Under the pieces are notes generated by a model. The model was not told the origin of the DNA, searched no databases, and was given only the letters and a program-made list of their open reading frames with translations. A stretch of 5,957 bases of DNA, from the NCBI RefSeq assembly GCF_902490045.1, contig NZ_CABUCJ010000135.1:1-5957 (forward strand), written 5' to 3'. The position numbers were made by a program, and so were the translations under genes. The stretch comes from an uncultured Anaerotruncus sp. (lineage in GTDB: Bacteria; Bacillota; Clostridia; Oscillospirales; Ruminococcaceae). The stretch's first letter is position 1. Every line of letters starts with the position of its first letter. This document shows, piece by piece, positions 1 to 5,409 of the stretch.

Positions 1-52
1 CTCCGGCGGACGATTGCGGCGCGCGTGCACCGCGAAATTTACAGTTAAAACT

Positions 53-81
53 ATCATACCGCAGTTTGCCCGATAAATCAA
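53..81 (-). promoter_or_regulatory. Leftward sigma-A type promoter
   Basis: On the minus strand, TTGATT (81-76) and TATGAT (58-53) are separated by exactly 17 nt. The -10 box matches TATAAT at 5 of 6 positions and the -35 box matches TTGACA at 4 of 6. It would start transcription near position 46 and run left out of the window, so a divergent gene probably lies just beyond the edge. Seen in sequence; function is inferred. Confidence 0.5.
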
Positions 82-127
82 TGCACGCGGCAGGGAATGT
101 TGTGCAAAAAGCCGCCGCCCCTTCCAC

Positions 128-156
128 TTGACAAAGGATAGGGGATGGCGTATCAT
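128..156 (+). promoter_or_regulatory. Promoter of the feo operon
   Basis: A perfect TTGACA -35 box (128-133), a 17-nt spacer and TATCAT (151-156, 5 of 6 to consensus) form a strong sigma-A type promoter. Transcription should begin near 162-164, giving a leader of about 55 nt before feoA. I found no convincing Fur palindrome or complete DtxR/IdeR-type operator over it, so iron control is expected from the pathway but not shown by the sequence. Confidence 0.75.
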
Positions 157-188
157 GTAAGCCGTGGCTAACATTTAAATTGACGAAG

Positions 189-204
189 GCCTGCAACCGC
201 AGGC
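189..204 (+). promoter_or_regulatory. Small leader hairpin before feoA
   Basis: GCCTGC (189-194) and GCAGGC (199-204) form a perfect 6-bp stem with a 4-nt AACC loop. It ends only a few bases before the GAGGGG ribosome site (about 208-213) of feoA. It could affect mRNA stability or initiation. It is too short to class as a riboswitch and has no U-tract, so it is not a terminator. Confidence 0.35.
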
Positions 205-217
205 AGCGAGGGGTAAT

Positions 218-454
218 ATGACACTGGATCAATTGGGCGTGGGAAACAGCGGCATCATTTTAAAGGTCGGCGGCGCGGGCGCCCTGCGCAGGCGGCTGCT
301 CGACATGGGCCTCACCCCGAAGACGCGTGTGATGGTGCGCAAGGTCGCGCCGATGGGCGACCCGATCGAACTGCATCTGCGCGGGTACGAGCTGACCCTG
401 CGGCTCGAGGACGCGCGGGAGATCGAACTGGAAAAAGAGGAGGACGCGCAATGA
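218..454 (+). CDS. feoA: Ferrous iron transport protein A (FeoA)
   Basis: This 78-residue cytosolic protein has the size and pattern of FeoA, a small SH3-like beta-barrel that works with the FeoB permease in Fe(II) uptake. Family signatures are the LRRRLLDMGLTP segment (about residues 23-34) and the APMGDPIELHLRGYELTLR segment (about 44-62), typical of stand-alone FeoA. The ATG follows a GAGGGG ribosome site by about 4 nt, a little close. The stop overlaps the feoB start in an ATGA, so the two are translationally coupled. The operon's promoter lies at 128-156. FeoA is generally thought to modulate FeoB assembly or GTPase activity, but its exact role is unsettled. Confidence 0.95.
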   Translation: MTLDQLGVGNSGIILKVGGAGALRRRLLDMGLTPKTRVMVRKVAPMGDPIELHLRGYELTLRLEDAREIELEKEEDAQ

Positions 455-2589
455 TTTTCGCGCTTGCGGGCAACCAGAACTGCGGAAAAACCACCCTCTT
501 CAACCAGCTGACCGGCTCCAACCAGCATGTGGGGAACTTCCCCGGCGTGACGGTGGAGCGCAAGGAGGGGGTCGTCACCCGCGCGGGCCGCGGGATGAGC
601 CACCGCCTGTGGCACCGGATGCGCCACGGGGAATTTCACCGGGCCTTCCACGGGGAAGGGCGCGGCGCGGCGGACGCGCGGCGGGCCGCGCGCGAAGAGC
701 ATGAGGCCCGCCGGCGCCTCGGAGAGATCCGGGTCGTGGACCTGCCGGGCATCTATTCCCTCTCCCCCTATACGAACGAGGAGATCGTCACGCGCGATTT
801 CCTGCTGAACTCCCATCCCGATGGGATCATCAACATCGTCGACGCGACCAACATCGAGCGCAACCTCTACCTGACGCTCCAGCTCATCGAGCTGCACATC
901 CCGATGGTGGTGGCGCTCAACATGATGGACGAGTTCCGCTCGAACGGCGGCACGATCAAGATCAAAAAGCTCTCGGAGGAGCTGGGGGTCCCCGTCGTGC
1001 CGATCTCGGCGGTCAAAAACGAGGGCATCGACGAGCTCATCCACGCGGCGGCCGCGACCGCAGCCGCGCGGCAGCTTCCCGCGCGGCTCGACTTCTGCTC
1101 GGGCGCGGTGCACCGCTGCATCCACGCGGTCGCCCATCTGGTCGAGGACCACGCCGAGCGCATCGGCGTGCCTCCGCGCTTCGCCGCCACCAAGCTGGTG
1201 GAGGGGGACGCCCCGATGATGGAGCGGCTGGCGCTTTCGGAAAATGAAAAGGACATGGTCGAGCACAGCGTGGCCGAGATGGAGCGGGAGCTGGGTACCG
1301 ACCGGGAGGCGGCGCTCGCCGACATGCGCTACTGCTTCATCGACGAGCTGGTGCGGACGGCGGTGGTCAAGCCGGGCGAAAGCCGCGAGCATATCCGCTC
1401 CGTGCGGATGGACGCGGTCCTCACCCACAAATATTTCGCCATCCCCATCTTCCTCGTCATCATGCTGCTCATCTTCTGGCTGACCTTCGGGGTGCTCGGC
1501 AGCTTTTTGAGCGACCTGCTGTCGGCAGGCATCGACGCCGTCACCGCCTCCGTCTCGTCGGCGCTCGCCGCCTACGGGCTCAACCCCGTCGTCCACTCGC
1601 TGGTCATCGACGGCGTCTTCGCGGGGGTCGGGAGCGTGCTCTCCTTCCTGCCGATCATCGTCGTGCTCTTCTTCTTCCTCTCGATGCTCGAGGACAGCGG
1701 CTATATGGCGCGCGTCGCCTTCGTCATGGACAAGCTGCTGCGCAAGATCGGCCTTTCGGGGCGCTCTTTCGTGCCCATGCTCATCGGCTTCGGGTGCTCG
1801 GTGCCCGCCATCATGGCGACCCGCACCCTCTCGAGCGAGCGGGACCGCCGCATGACCATCCTGCTCACCCCATTCATGTCCTGCAGCGCCAAGCTGCCGA
1901 TCTACGCGATATTCACCATGGCCTTTTTCCCCAGCCACCGCGCGCTCGTCATGATCTGCCTCTATGTGGGCGGCATGGCCGTCGGGGTGCTCTGCGGGCT
2001 GGTGCTCAAGAGCACCGCCTTCCACGGCAAGCCGGTGCCCTTTGTCATGGAGCTGCCCAACTACCGCATGCCCAGTCCCAAGAGCGTCCTCCTGCTGCTG
2101 TGGGACAAGGCCAAGGACTTCCTGACCCGCGCCTTCACGGTGATCTTTATCGCCACGATCGTCATCTGGTTTTTGCAGACCTTCGACACCCGCCTCAACG
2201 TGGTCGCCGCGGGCGGCGAGGCGAGCATGCTCGCCTCCTTCGGGCGGTTCCTTTCGCCCGTCTTCGCGCCGCTCGGCTTTGCCGACTGGCGCGCCTCCAC
2301 CGCGCTGCTGACCGGCTTTTCCGCCAAGGAGGCGGTCGTCAGCACGCTGGCGGTGCTCACCGGCACCAACACCGCGACCCTGCCCGCCGCGCTCGCAGGC
2401 ATCTTCACCCCGGCGGCGGCCGTCGCGTTCCTCACCTTTACGCTGCTCTACACTCCCTGCGTCGCGGCCGTCGCGGCCGTCAAACGCGAGCTGGGCGGCG
2501 GACACGCGGCCGTCATGGCGGTCTGTCAGAGCGGGCTCGCGTGGGCGGCGGCGTTCTTCGTCTACCATGCCGCCCTGCTGTTCGCCTGA
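451..2589 (+). CDS. feoB: Ferrous iron permease FeoB with His-ladder insertion
   Basis: FeoB is the GTPase-coupled inner-membrane Fe(II) importer. Its 712 residues show an N-terminal G domain: G1 GNQNCGKT at 7-14 (Asn10 matches the K+-binding Asn of characterised FeoB), G2 PGVTVE at 31-36, G3 DLPG at 97-100, G4 NMMD at 157-160 and G5 SAV at 186-188. A helical regulatory region (about 195-310) and a multi-spanning membrane part (about 328-712) follow. The membrane part has the conserved Cys motifs GCSVPAIMATR (Cys449), MSCSAKLP (Cys478) and TPCVAAV (Cys670). The ATG overlaps the feoA stop (ATGA) and has GAGGAGG 7 nt upstream. Oddity: KEG (38-40) to DLPG spans 56 residues, against about 12 in E. 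coli FeoB. The extra Arg/His-rich stretch has His at 51, 55, 59, 63 and 67, plus His84. It sits at the expected beta2-beta3 turn and leaves every G motif intact, so the protein should be functional. Confidence 0.97.
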   Translation: MIFALAGNQNCGKTTLFNQLTGSNQHVGNFPGVTVERKEGVVTRAGRGMSHRLWHRMRHGEFHRAFHGEGRGAADARRAAREEHEARRRLGEIRVVDLPGIYSLSPYTNEEIVTRDFLLNSHPDGIINIVDATNIERNLYLTLQLIELHIPMVVALNMMDEFRSNGGTIKIKKLSEELGVPVVPISAVKNEGIDELIHAAAATAAARQLPARLDFCSGAVHRCIHAVAHLVEDHAERIGVPPRFAATKLVEGDAPMMERLALSENEKDMVEHSVAEMERELGTDREAALADMRYCFIDELVRTAVVKPGESREHIRSVRMDAVLTHKYFAIPIFLVIMLLIFWLTFGVLGSFLSDLLSAGIDAVTASVSSALAAYGLNPVVHSLVIDGVFAGVGSVLSFLPIIVVLFFFLSMLEDSGYMARVAFVMDKLLRKIGLSGRSFVPMLIGFGCSVPAIMATRTLSSERDRRMTILLTPFMSCSAKLPIYAIFTMAFFPSHRALVMICLYVGGMAVGVLCGLVLKSTAFHGKPVPFVMELPNYRMPSPKSVLLLLWDKAKDFLTRAFTVIFIATIVIWFLQTFDTRLNVVAAGGEASMLASFGRFLSPVFAPLGFADWRASTALLTGFSAKEAVVSTLAVLTGTNTATLPAALAGIFTPAAAVAFLTFTLLYTPCVAAVAAVKRELGGGHAAVMAVCQSGLAWAAAFFVYHAALLFA
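601..660 (+). repeat. Degenerate 12-bp tandem repeat within feoB
   Basis: Five consecutive 12-bp units begin at 601, 613, 625, 637 and 649, all in the feoB reading frame. Each starts with CAC (His): units 2 and 4 share CACCGG and units 3 and 5 share CACGGGGAA. Units 2+3 and 4+5 are also two 24-bp copies, 16 of 24 identical, encoding HRMRHGEF and HRAFHGEG. This suggests the His-rich insertion grew by local duplication and then diverged. Confidence 0.6.
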
Positions 2590-2604
2590 GGAAAGGAGTT
2601 CTCC

Positions 2605-2769
2605 ATGCATCCGATCGATTATCTGGTTCTCGGCCTGCTCGCGCTGCTCCTGGTGCTGGCGGTGCGCTACGCGGTCCGCCACCGGGGCAGGTGCGGGGGC
2701 GGCTGCGCCGGCTGCCCCCACGCGGACGGGTGCCGCTCCCCGAAGAAGCGGGACGCCGGGCCGAAATAA
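2605..2769 (+). CDS. FeoB-associated Cys-rich membrane peptide
   Basis: This small ORF encodes 54 residues: an N-terminal hydrophobic helix (about residues 6-20, rich in Leu, Val and Ala), a basic stretch, and then a Cys cluster with Cys30, Cys34, Cys37 and Cys43 (C-x3-C-x2-C-x5-C). That layout, directly behind feoB, fits the FeoB-associated Cys-rich membrane protein family common in Firmicutes. It often takes the place of FeoC and is suspected, not proven, to handle metal or an Fe-S cluster at the permease. The ATG has AAGGAG 7 nt upstream and starts 15 nt after the feoB stop. The family call rests on size, topology, Cys pattern and context. Confidence 0.85.
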   Translation: MHPIDYLVLGLLALLLVLAVRYAVRHRGRCGGGCAGCPHADGCRSPKKRDAGPK

Positions 2770-2783
2770 CGCGCCGTCAAACA

Positions 2784-2822
2784 ACGAATCCCCCACCGCT
2801 CCGGGCGCGGTGGGGGATTCGT
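2784..2822. terminator. Hairpin terminator between converging genes
   Basis: A perfect 14-bp inverted repeat (2785-2798 with 2808-2821, extendable by one A-T pair) encloses a 9-nt loop. It lies 15 nt after the Cys-rich peptide stop and 44 nt from the sirtuin stop on the other strand, so it can serve both. The trailing U-tracts are weak: TATTTG on the plus side and TTGTTTG on the minus side. A second GC-rich hairpin (2830-2835 with 2840-2845) lies between it and the sirtuin gene. Confidence 0.75.
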
Positions 2823-2865
2823 ATTTGCCCGGGCGTGCGCGCCCGCGGGCGGCGAGTTCCCCGTC

Positions 2866-3594
2866 CTACCGGGGGGCGCGCACCCGGATCGCGCCGAGCA
2901 CCCGCCCGATCGGTTCCTGGACCAGCAGATCGGCCTGCCCGTCCATCGGCGTGGCGGATTTGTTGATGACGGCGATCTTCCCGCCGCAGTAGCGGACGAG
3001 CCCCGCCGCCGGATAGACGGCCAGCGAGGTGCCGCCGATGATCAGCAGGTCGCAGGCGGAAATCTCCTGCACCGCGCGTTCGAGGGTGCCGCCGTCGAGT
3101 CCCTCCTCGTAGAGCACCACATCGGGCTTGACGATTCCGCCGCAGCCGCACCGGGGCACCCCCTGCGACGCGAGGATGAAGCGCGCGTCGTAAAACTTAT
3201 GGCAGTCCATGCAGTAGTTGCGGTGGACCGACCCGTGCAGCTCGAGCACCTGCCTGCTGCCCGCCGCCTGGTGCAGGCCGTCGATGTTCTGGGTGATGAC
3301 GGCGGAGAGCCTGCCCGCCGCCTCCATCTCGGCGAGCTTGAGATGCGCGGGGTTCGGTTTGGCATCGGGCGCGAGCATCTTGGCGCGGTAAAATTCATAG
3401 AATTCCTCCGGCCTGCGCACGAAAAAGGTGTGGCTGATGATCGTTTCGGGCGGGTATTTGTACTGCTGGTTGTAGAGCCCGTCCACGCTGCGGAAATCGG
3501 GGATGCCACTTTCGGTGGAAACGCCCGCCCCGCCGAAAAAGACGATCCGGGCGCTCTTATCGATCAGTTCCTGGAGTTTTTCCGTGCCGGTCAT
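2866..3594 (-). CDS. Sirtuin-type NAD-dependent protein deacylase
   Basis: The 242-residue protein has the full Sir2 core: GAGVSTESGIPDFRS (22-36) for NAD binding, TQNIDGLHQ (101-109), catalytic His120 in LHGS, a zinc module with Cys128, Cys131, Cys149 and Cys151, GGTSL (187-191) and INKS (210-213). It should remove acetyl groups from protein lysines in the cytosol, consuming NAD and releasing nicotinamide and O-acetyl-ADP-ribose. The class III Tyr-x-x-Arg pair of desuccinylases is not evident in FYEFYRAKML (65-74), which favours deacetylase activity and a class U-like assignment. The second zinc pair is C-x-C rather than C-x2-C. The start chosen is the ATG at 3594, because GGAGGA stands 6 nt upstream. 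An in-frame ATG at 3660 would add 22 residues unlike the family and lacks a ribosome site. Length fits the family (about 240-250). Confidence 0.93.
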   Translation of the reverse strand: MTGTEKLQELIDKSARIVFFGGAGVSTESGIPDFRSVDGLYNQQYKYPPETIISHTFFVRRPEEFYEFYRAKMLAPDAKPNPAHLKLAEMEAAGRLSAVITQNIDGLHQAAGSRQVLELHGSVHRNYCMDCHKFYDARFILASQGVPRCGCGGIVKPDVVLYEEGLDGGTLERAVQEISACDLLIIGGTSLAVYPAAGLVRYCGGKIAVINKSATPMDGQADLLVQEPIGRVLGAIRVRAPR

Positions 3595-3600
3595 TGAAAT

Positions 3601-3606
3601 TCCTCC
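3601..3606 (-). promoter_or_regulatory. Ribosome site fixing the sirtuin start
   Basis: The minus strand reads AAGGAGGAATTTCA and then ATG. The GGAGGA core is 6 nt from the ATG at 3594 and so selects it over the longer in-frame start at 3660. I found no good -35/-10 pair for the sirtuin on the minus strand between 3611 and 3760, so its promoter is unassigned. Confidence 0.8.
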
Positions 3607-3762
3607 TTGTAGCATTTTGTCGAAAATTTTCTGTCTGTAATATGTATTTTGGTAAAACATGCCTCATTGTCCCAGCGGGTTTCCTGACGGTTCTTTTTGT
3701 GACAATCCCCCTTACATTAACTGTAAAACAATCCTTTAATTGTAAAAATTTTCAAAAAGGGG

Positions 3763-3791
3763 TTGATTTTTCCTGCGGATTGTGCTAAACT
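3763..3791 (+). promoter_or_regulatory. Rightward extended -10 promoter, no gene behind it
   Basis: TTGATT (3763-3768), a 17-nt spacer and TAAACT (3786-3791) preceded by TGC (an extended -10 TGn motif) make a plausible sigma-A promoter. The start would fall near 3797. It points right, toward the hairpin at 3862-3896 and antisense to the repair operon, with no plausible coding ORF between. Each box matches consensus at only 4 of 6 positions, in AT-rich DNA. Confidence 0.45.
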
Positions 3792-3795
3792 AAAG

Positions 3796-3813
3796 TTGTT
3801 AAAAAATAATCAA
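3796..3813. promoter_or_regulatory. Rex-like operator candidate
   Basis: TTGTTAA (3796-3802), AAAA and TAATCAA (3807-3813) match the clostridial Rex consensus TTGTTAA-N4-TTAACAA at 12 of 14 defined positions. The site begins 5 nt after the -10 box of the rightward promoter and covers the expected start, a typical repressor position. Rex senses the NADH/NAD ratio. The region is AT-rich, so chance is a real alternative. Confidence 0.3.
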
Positions 3814-3896
3814 AACTGGTCAACAATGACTTACTTCTCTCTTCCACACACACATAGATCGAAAAAAGCGGGCTGTGTCGCACAGTCCGCTTTTTT
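3797..3896 (+). ncRNA. Possible small RNA of about 100 nt
   Basis: The interval runs from the expected start of the extended -10 promoter to the end of the hairpin terminator. It has an A/U-rich single-stranded-looking 5' part, a pyrimidine-rich stretch (about 3831-3855) and a terminal hairpin. The only ATG-led frame (3826 onward) lacks a ribosome site and runs on as antisense of the repair operon. It resembles no RNA family I recognise. The call rests only on a promoter-terminator pair, and the terminator may exist solely for the minus-strand operon. Confidence 0.25.
3862..3896. terminator. Bidirectional intrinsic terminator
   Basis: AAAAAAGCGGGCTGTG (3862-3877) pairs with CACAGTCCGCTTTTTT (3881-3896) around a TCG loop, with one G/T-type mismatch. 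Both strands give a GC stem followed by six U residues, so it can stop transcription either way. On the minus strand it begins 10 nt after the stop of the AlkD-like gene, marking the end of the four-gene repair/luxS operon. Confidence 0.9.
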
Positions 3897-3906
3897 CCGC
3901 CCTTTT

Positions 3907-4608
3907 TTAACGGACCGCCTTGCGCAGCGCGCGGATCTCCGCCTTTTCCCGGGCGTCCACCCGGTTGGATTCCACGATCTTCTGCAGCGCCATCCGGCGG
4001 GTCTGCGGGTCGAACGCCTCCCCCTGGAGGAGGGGCCGCGTCCGTTCGGGGAACTTGACATAACAGACCGACAGCGCCCACGCGACCGCCATTTTGACGT
4101 AGTACCCCTCGTGGCGCACCGTCCGCAGAAGGGAGAGCGCCTCGTCGATATACGCCTCGTCGATATAGTGGTCCATCAGCATGACGACCGCGAAGCGCAC
4201 CTCGAACTCCGCTTCGCCCGCAAAATAGGGCCGCAGGAAGGCGAGCGTCTCCTCCCGGTGCTTTTTCACCAGCTTGAGCCCGGCGCAGACGCTGTCGTTC
4301 ACCGCCCAGTTGCCGATCTTGGGGATGAACTCCCGCAGGCGCTCGAGCAGCTCGCCGATCTCCATCCTCGCATAGCCGAGCACGAGCCCCTGAAGCATCG
4401 TCTCCTCGTAGGCGTCCGTCCCGGCGGCGGCGAGATAGCCCCGCCAGTCCCCGCGGGCAAGCTCCCGCGCGAGGCCGCGCAGCGCGGGGATGCGCACGCC
4501 GAGCAGGTTGTCCACCTCGGGCACCAGCTTCTGGTGAAAGGCGCGGTAGTCCGGGTCGGCCATCGCGCGCAGGCGCGCCTGCAGCGCCGCGTATTCCTCT
4601 CCTGTCAC
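3907..4608 (-). CDS. AlkD-like DNA alkylation repair protein
   Basis: The 233-residue all-helical protein fits the AlkD family (HEAT-like repeat DNA glycosylases that remove N3- and N7-alkylated purines). Residues likely equivalent to the AlkD Trp/Asp/Arg active-site set are visible: Trp101 and Asp105 in GNWAVNDSVC (99-108) and Arg138 in EFEVRFAVVM (134-143), with a later conserved Trp177. Length matches the family (about 220-240). The start is a GTG at 4608 with AGGAGG 8 nt upstream. The GTG overlaps the upstream gene's stop as GTGA, so it is translationally coupled as last gene of the operon. Several clostridial AlkD relatives are only annotated, so substrate range is inferred. A non-catalytic DNA-binding role is the main alternative. 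Confidence 0.9.
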   Translation of the reverse strand: MTGEEYAALQARLRAMADPDYRAFHQKLVPEVDNLLGVRIPALRGLARELARGDWRGYLAAAGTDAYEETMLQGLVLGYARMEIGELLERLREFIPKIGNWAVNDSVCAGLKLVKKHREETLAFLRPYFAGEAEFEVRFAVVMLMDHYIDEAYIDEALSLLRTVRHEGYYVKMAVAWALSVCYVKFPERTRPLLQGEAFDPQTRRMALQKIVESNRVDAREKAEIRALRKAVR

Positions 4609-4949
4609 CGGGCTTTCCTCCTCTCCCCCGGCGCGGTCAGCTCCCAGCTGTGGCCGATCATTCCGCGCAGCGTCTCCTCCTCCAGCCCGCCGTTCACGTC
4701 GACGGTGTTCCAGTGGGTTTTATTCATGTGGTAGCCGGGCGTCACCTGCGGATAGACCTTGCGCCAGAACTCCGCCCGCATCGGTTCGCACTTGAGGTTC
4801 ATGAGCAGCTTCCCCTCACGCTCGAAGAGCATGGCGAAAATCTTGTGGGTGCCACGGTGGCGCAGGACCGCCCACTCGTCGCCGAACGGGTAGTCCTCGT
4901 AGGCGTCCGGCCAGGTGAGGCAGAGGCCGATCAGCTTCCGGCCGGTCAT
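4605..4949 (-). CDS. YjbR/MmcQ-family protein
   Basis: The 114-residue protein matches the YjbR/MmcQ family (CyaY-like alpha/beta fold, proposed DNA binding, biochemical role unknown). Family hallmarks are the N-terminal PDAYEDYPFG (14-23), the middle NLKCEP (51-56) and the strongly conserved PGYHMNKTHWNTV (71-83). The ATG at 4949 forms an ATGA overlap with the luxS stop and has no good ribosome site, so it probably depends on re-initiation after luxS. A longer in-frame start at 5054 would only add Arg/Gly-rich residues read out of frame through luxS. The position between luxS and an alkylation repair gene supports, but does not prove, a DNA-related role. Confidence 0.92.
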   Translation of the reverse strand: MTGRKLIGLCLTWPDAYEDYPFGDEWAVLRHRGTHKIFAMLFEREGKLLMNLKCEPMRAEFWRKVYPQVTPGYHMNKTHWNTVDVNGGLEEETLRGMIGHSWELTAPGERRKAR

Positions 4950-5407
4950 GTGCGGTACGCCATCTTCCCGGGCGTCCAGTCCTCGAGCACCGCCGCGTAG
5001 TCCGCCGCCACCGCCTTCGCGCCCGCGAGGTCGTGGTCGCGGAAGTTTCCGCATTCTGCCTCCGCCGCGCCGGGGATCTCCCCCTCAAAGCCCGCGATAA
5101 ACCGGAAGGTCTCCCGGAGCAGGGAAATCACCGCCTCCCTAGGGATGCTGTCGCGGGTCAGGAAATAGAAGCCCGTGCGGCAGCCCATCGGACCGACGTA
5201 GACGATCCCATCGGTCCAGCGGCTGTTGCGCACGTAGGTGGCGAAGAGGTGCTCGATCGTGTGCAGCGCCCCGTTTTCGAGGCAGCTCCCCGCGTTTGGG
5301 GTGCACATGCGCAGGTCATAGGTGACCACGTCCCCGTCGATGCGGGAGACGTAGAGCCCCTTTTCCAGTTTGGTGTGGTCGACGCAGAAGCTGGCAATCC
5401 GGTTCAT
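4946..5407 (-). CDS. luxS: S-ribosylhomocysteine lyase LuxS
   Basis: LuxS cleaves S-ribosylhomocysteine to homocysteine and DPD, the precursor of AI-2, and so recycles the methyl-donor by-product. In the 153-residue protein the metal site is complete: His49 and His53 with Glu52 in HTIEH, and Cys119 in AECGNFRDHDL. The catalytic Cys76 sits in GPMGCRTGFY (72-81), and the substrate-binding Arg33 in DLRMCTPN (31-38). Length agrees with B. subtilis LuxS (157). The ATG at 5407 has GGAGG 7 nt upstream and lies 2 nt after the stop of the glycosylase gene; its own stop overlaps the next ATG. No Pfs nucleosidase gene, the usual preceding step, is in the window. Confidence 0.97.
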   Translation of the reverse strand: MNRIASFCVDHTKLEKGLYVSRIDGDVVTYDLRMCTPNAGSCLENGALHTIEHLFATYVRNSRWTDGIVYVGPMGCRTGFYFLTRDSIPREAVISLLRETFRFIAGFEGEIPGAAEAECGNFRDHDLAGAKAVAADYAAVLEDWTPGKMAYRT

Positions 5408-5409
5408 AT

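Noticed and set aside
38..48. TTTACAGTTAA shared with its reverse complement at 3717-3727
   Set aside because: Several chance 11-mer matches are expected in about 6 kb counting both strands, and both copies are in AT-rich intergenic DNA, so this is not evidence of a common operator.
1..57. Minus-strand open frame starting at ATG 57 and running off the left edge
   Set aside because: Only 19 codons are visible, with no ribosome site, and the ATG lies inside the -10 box of the better supported leftward promoter.
120..217. Fur or DtxR/IdeR box in the feoA leader
   Set aside because: Only a half-site like GGCTAAC (166-172) and the AT palindrome ATTTAAAT (173-180) are present; neither forms a complete operator.
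229..2796. Very long open frame (855 codons) on the minus strand antisense to feoA/feoB
   Set aside because: Its product is His/Arg/Glu/Gly-rich low-complexity, as expected from reading GC-rich DNA opposite a real gene. FeoB is unmistakable on the other strand and this frame has no recognisable domain.
1794..2966. Long plus-strand open frame overlapping the 3' half of feoB and the terminator
   Set aside because: The product is Arg/Ala/Pro/His-rich, runs through a terminator hairpin and into antisense of the sirtuin, and has no family motif: a GC-rich shadow frame.
3595..3660. N-terminal extension of the sirtuin to an ATG at 3660
   Set aside because: The extra 22 residues lie in AT-rich non-coding-like DNA and do not fit the family, while a strong GGAGGA site sits right before the ATG at 3594.
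3763..4734. Plus-strand open frame of 323 codons antisense to the AlkD-like and YjbR/MmcQ genes
   Set aside because: It begins inside a promoter, crosses the terminator at 3862-3896 and yields low-complexity His/Arg/Leu-rich sequence with no ribosome site.
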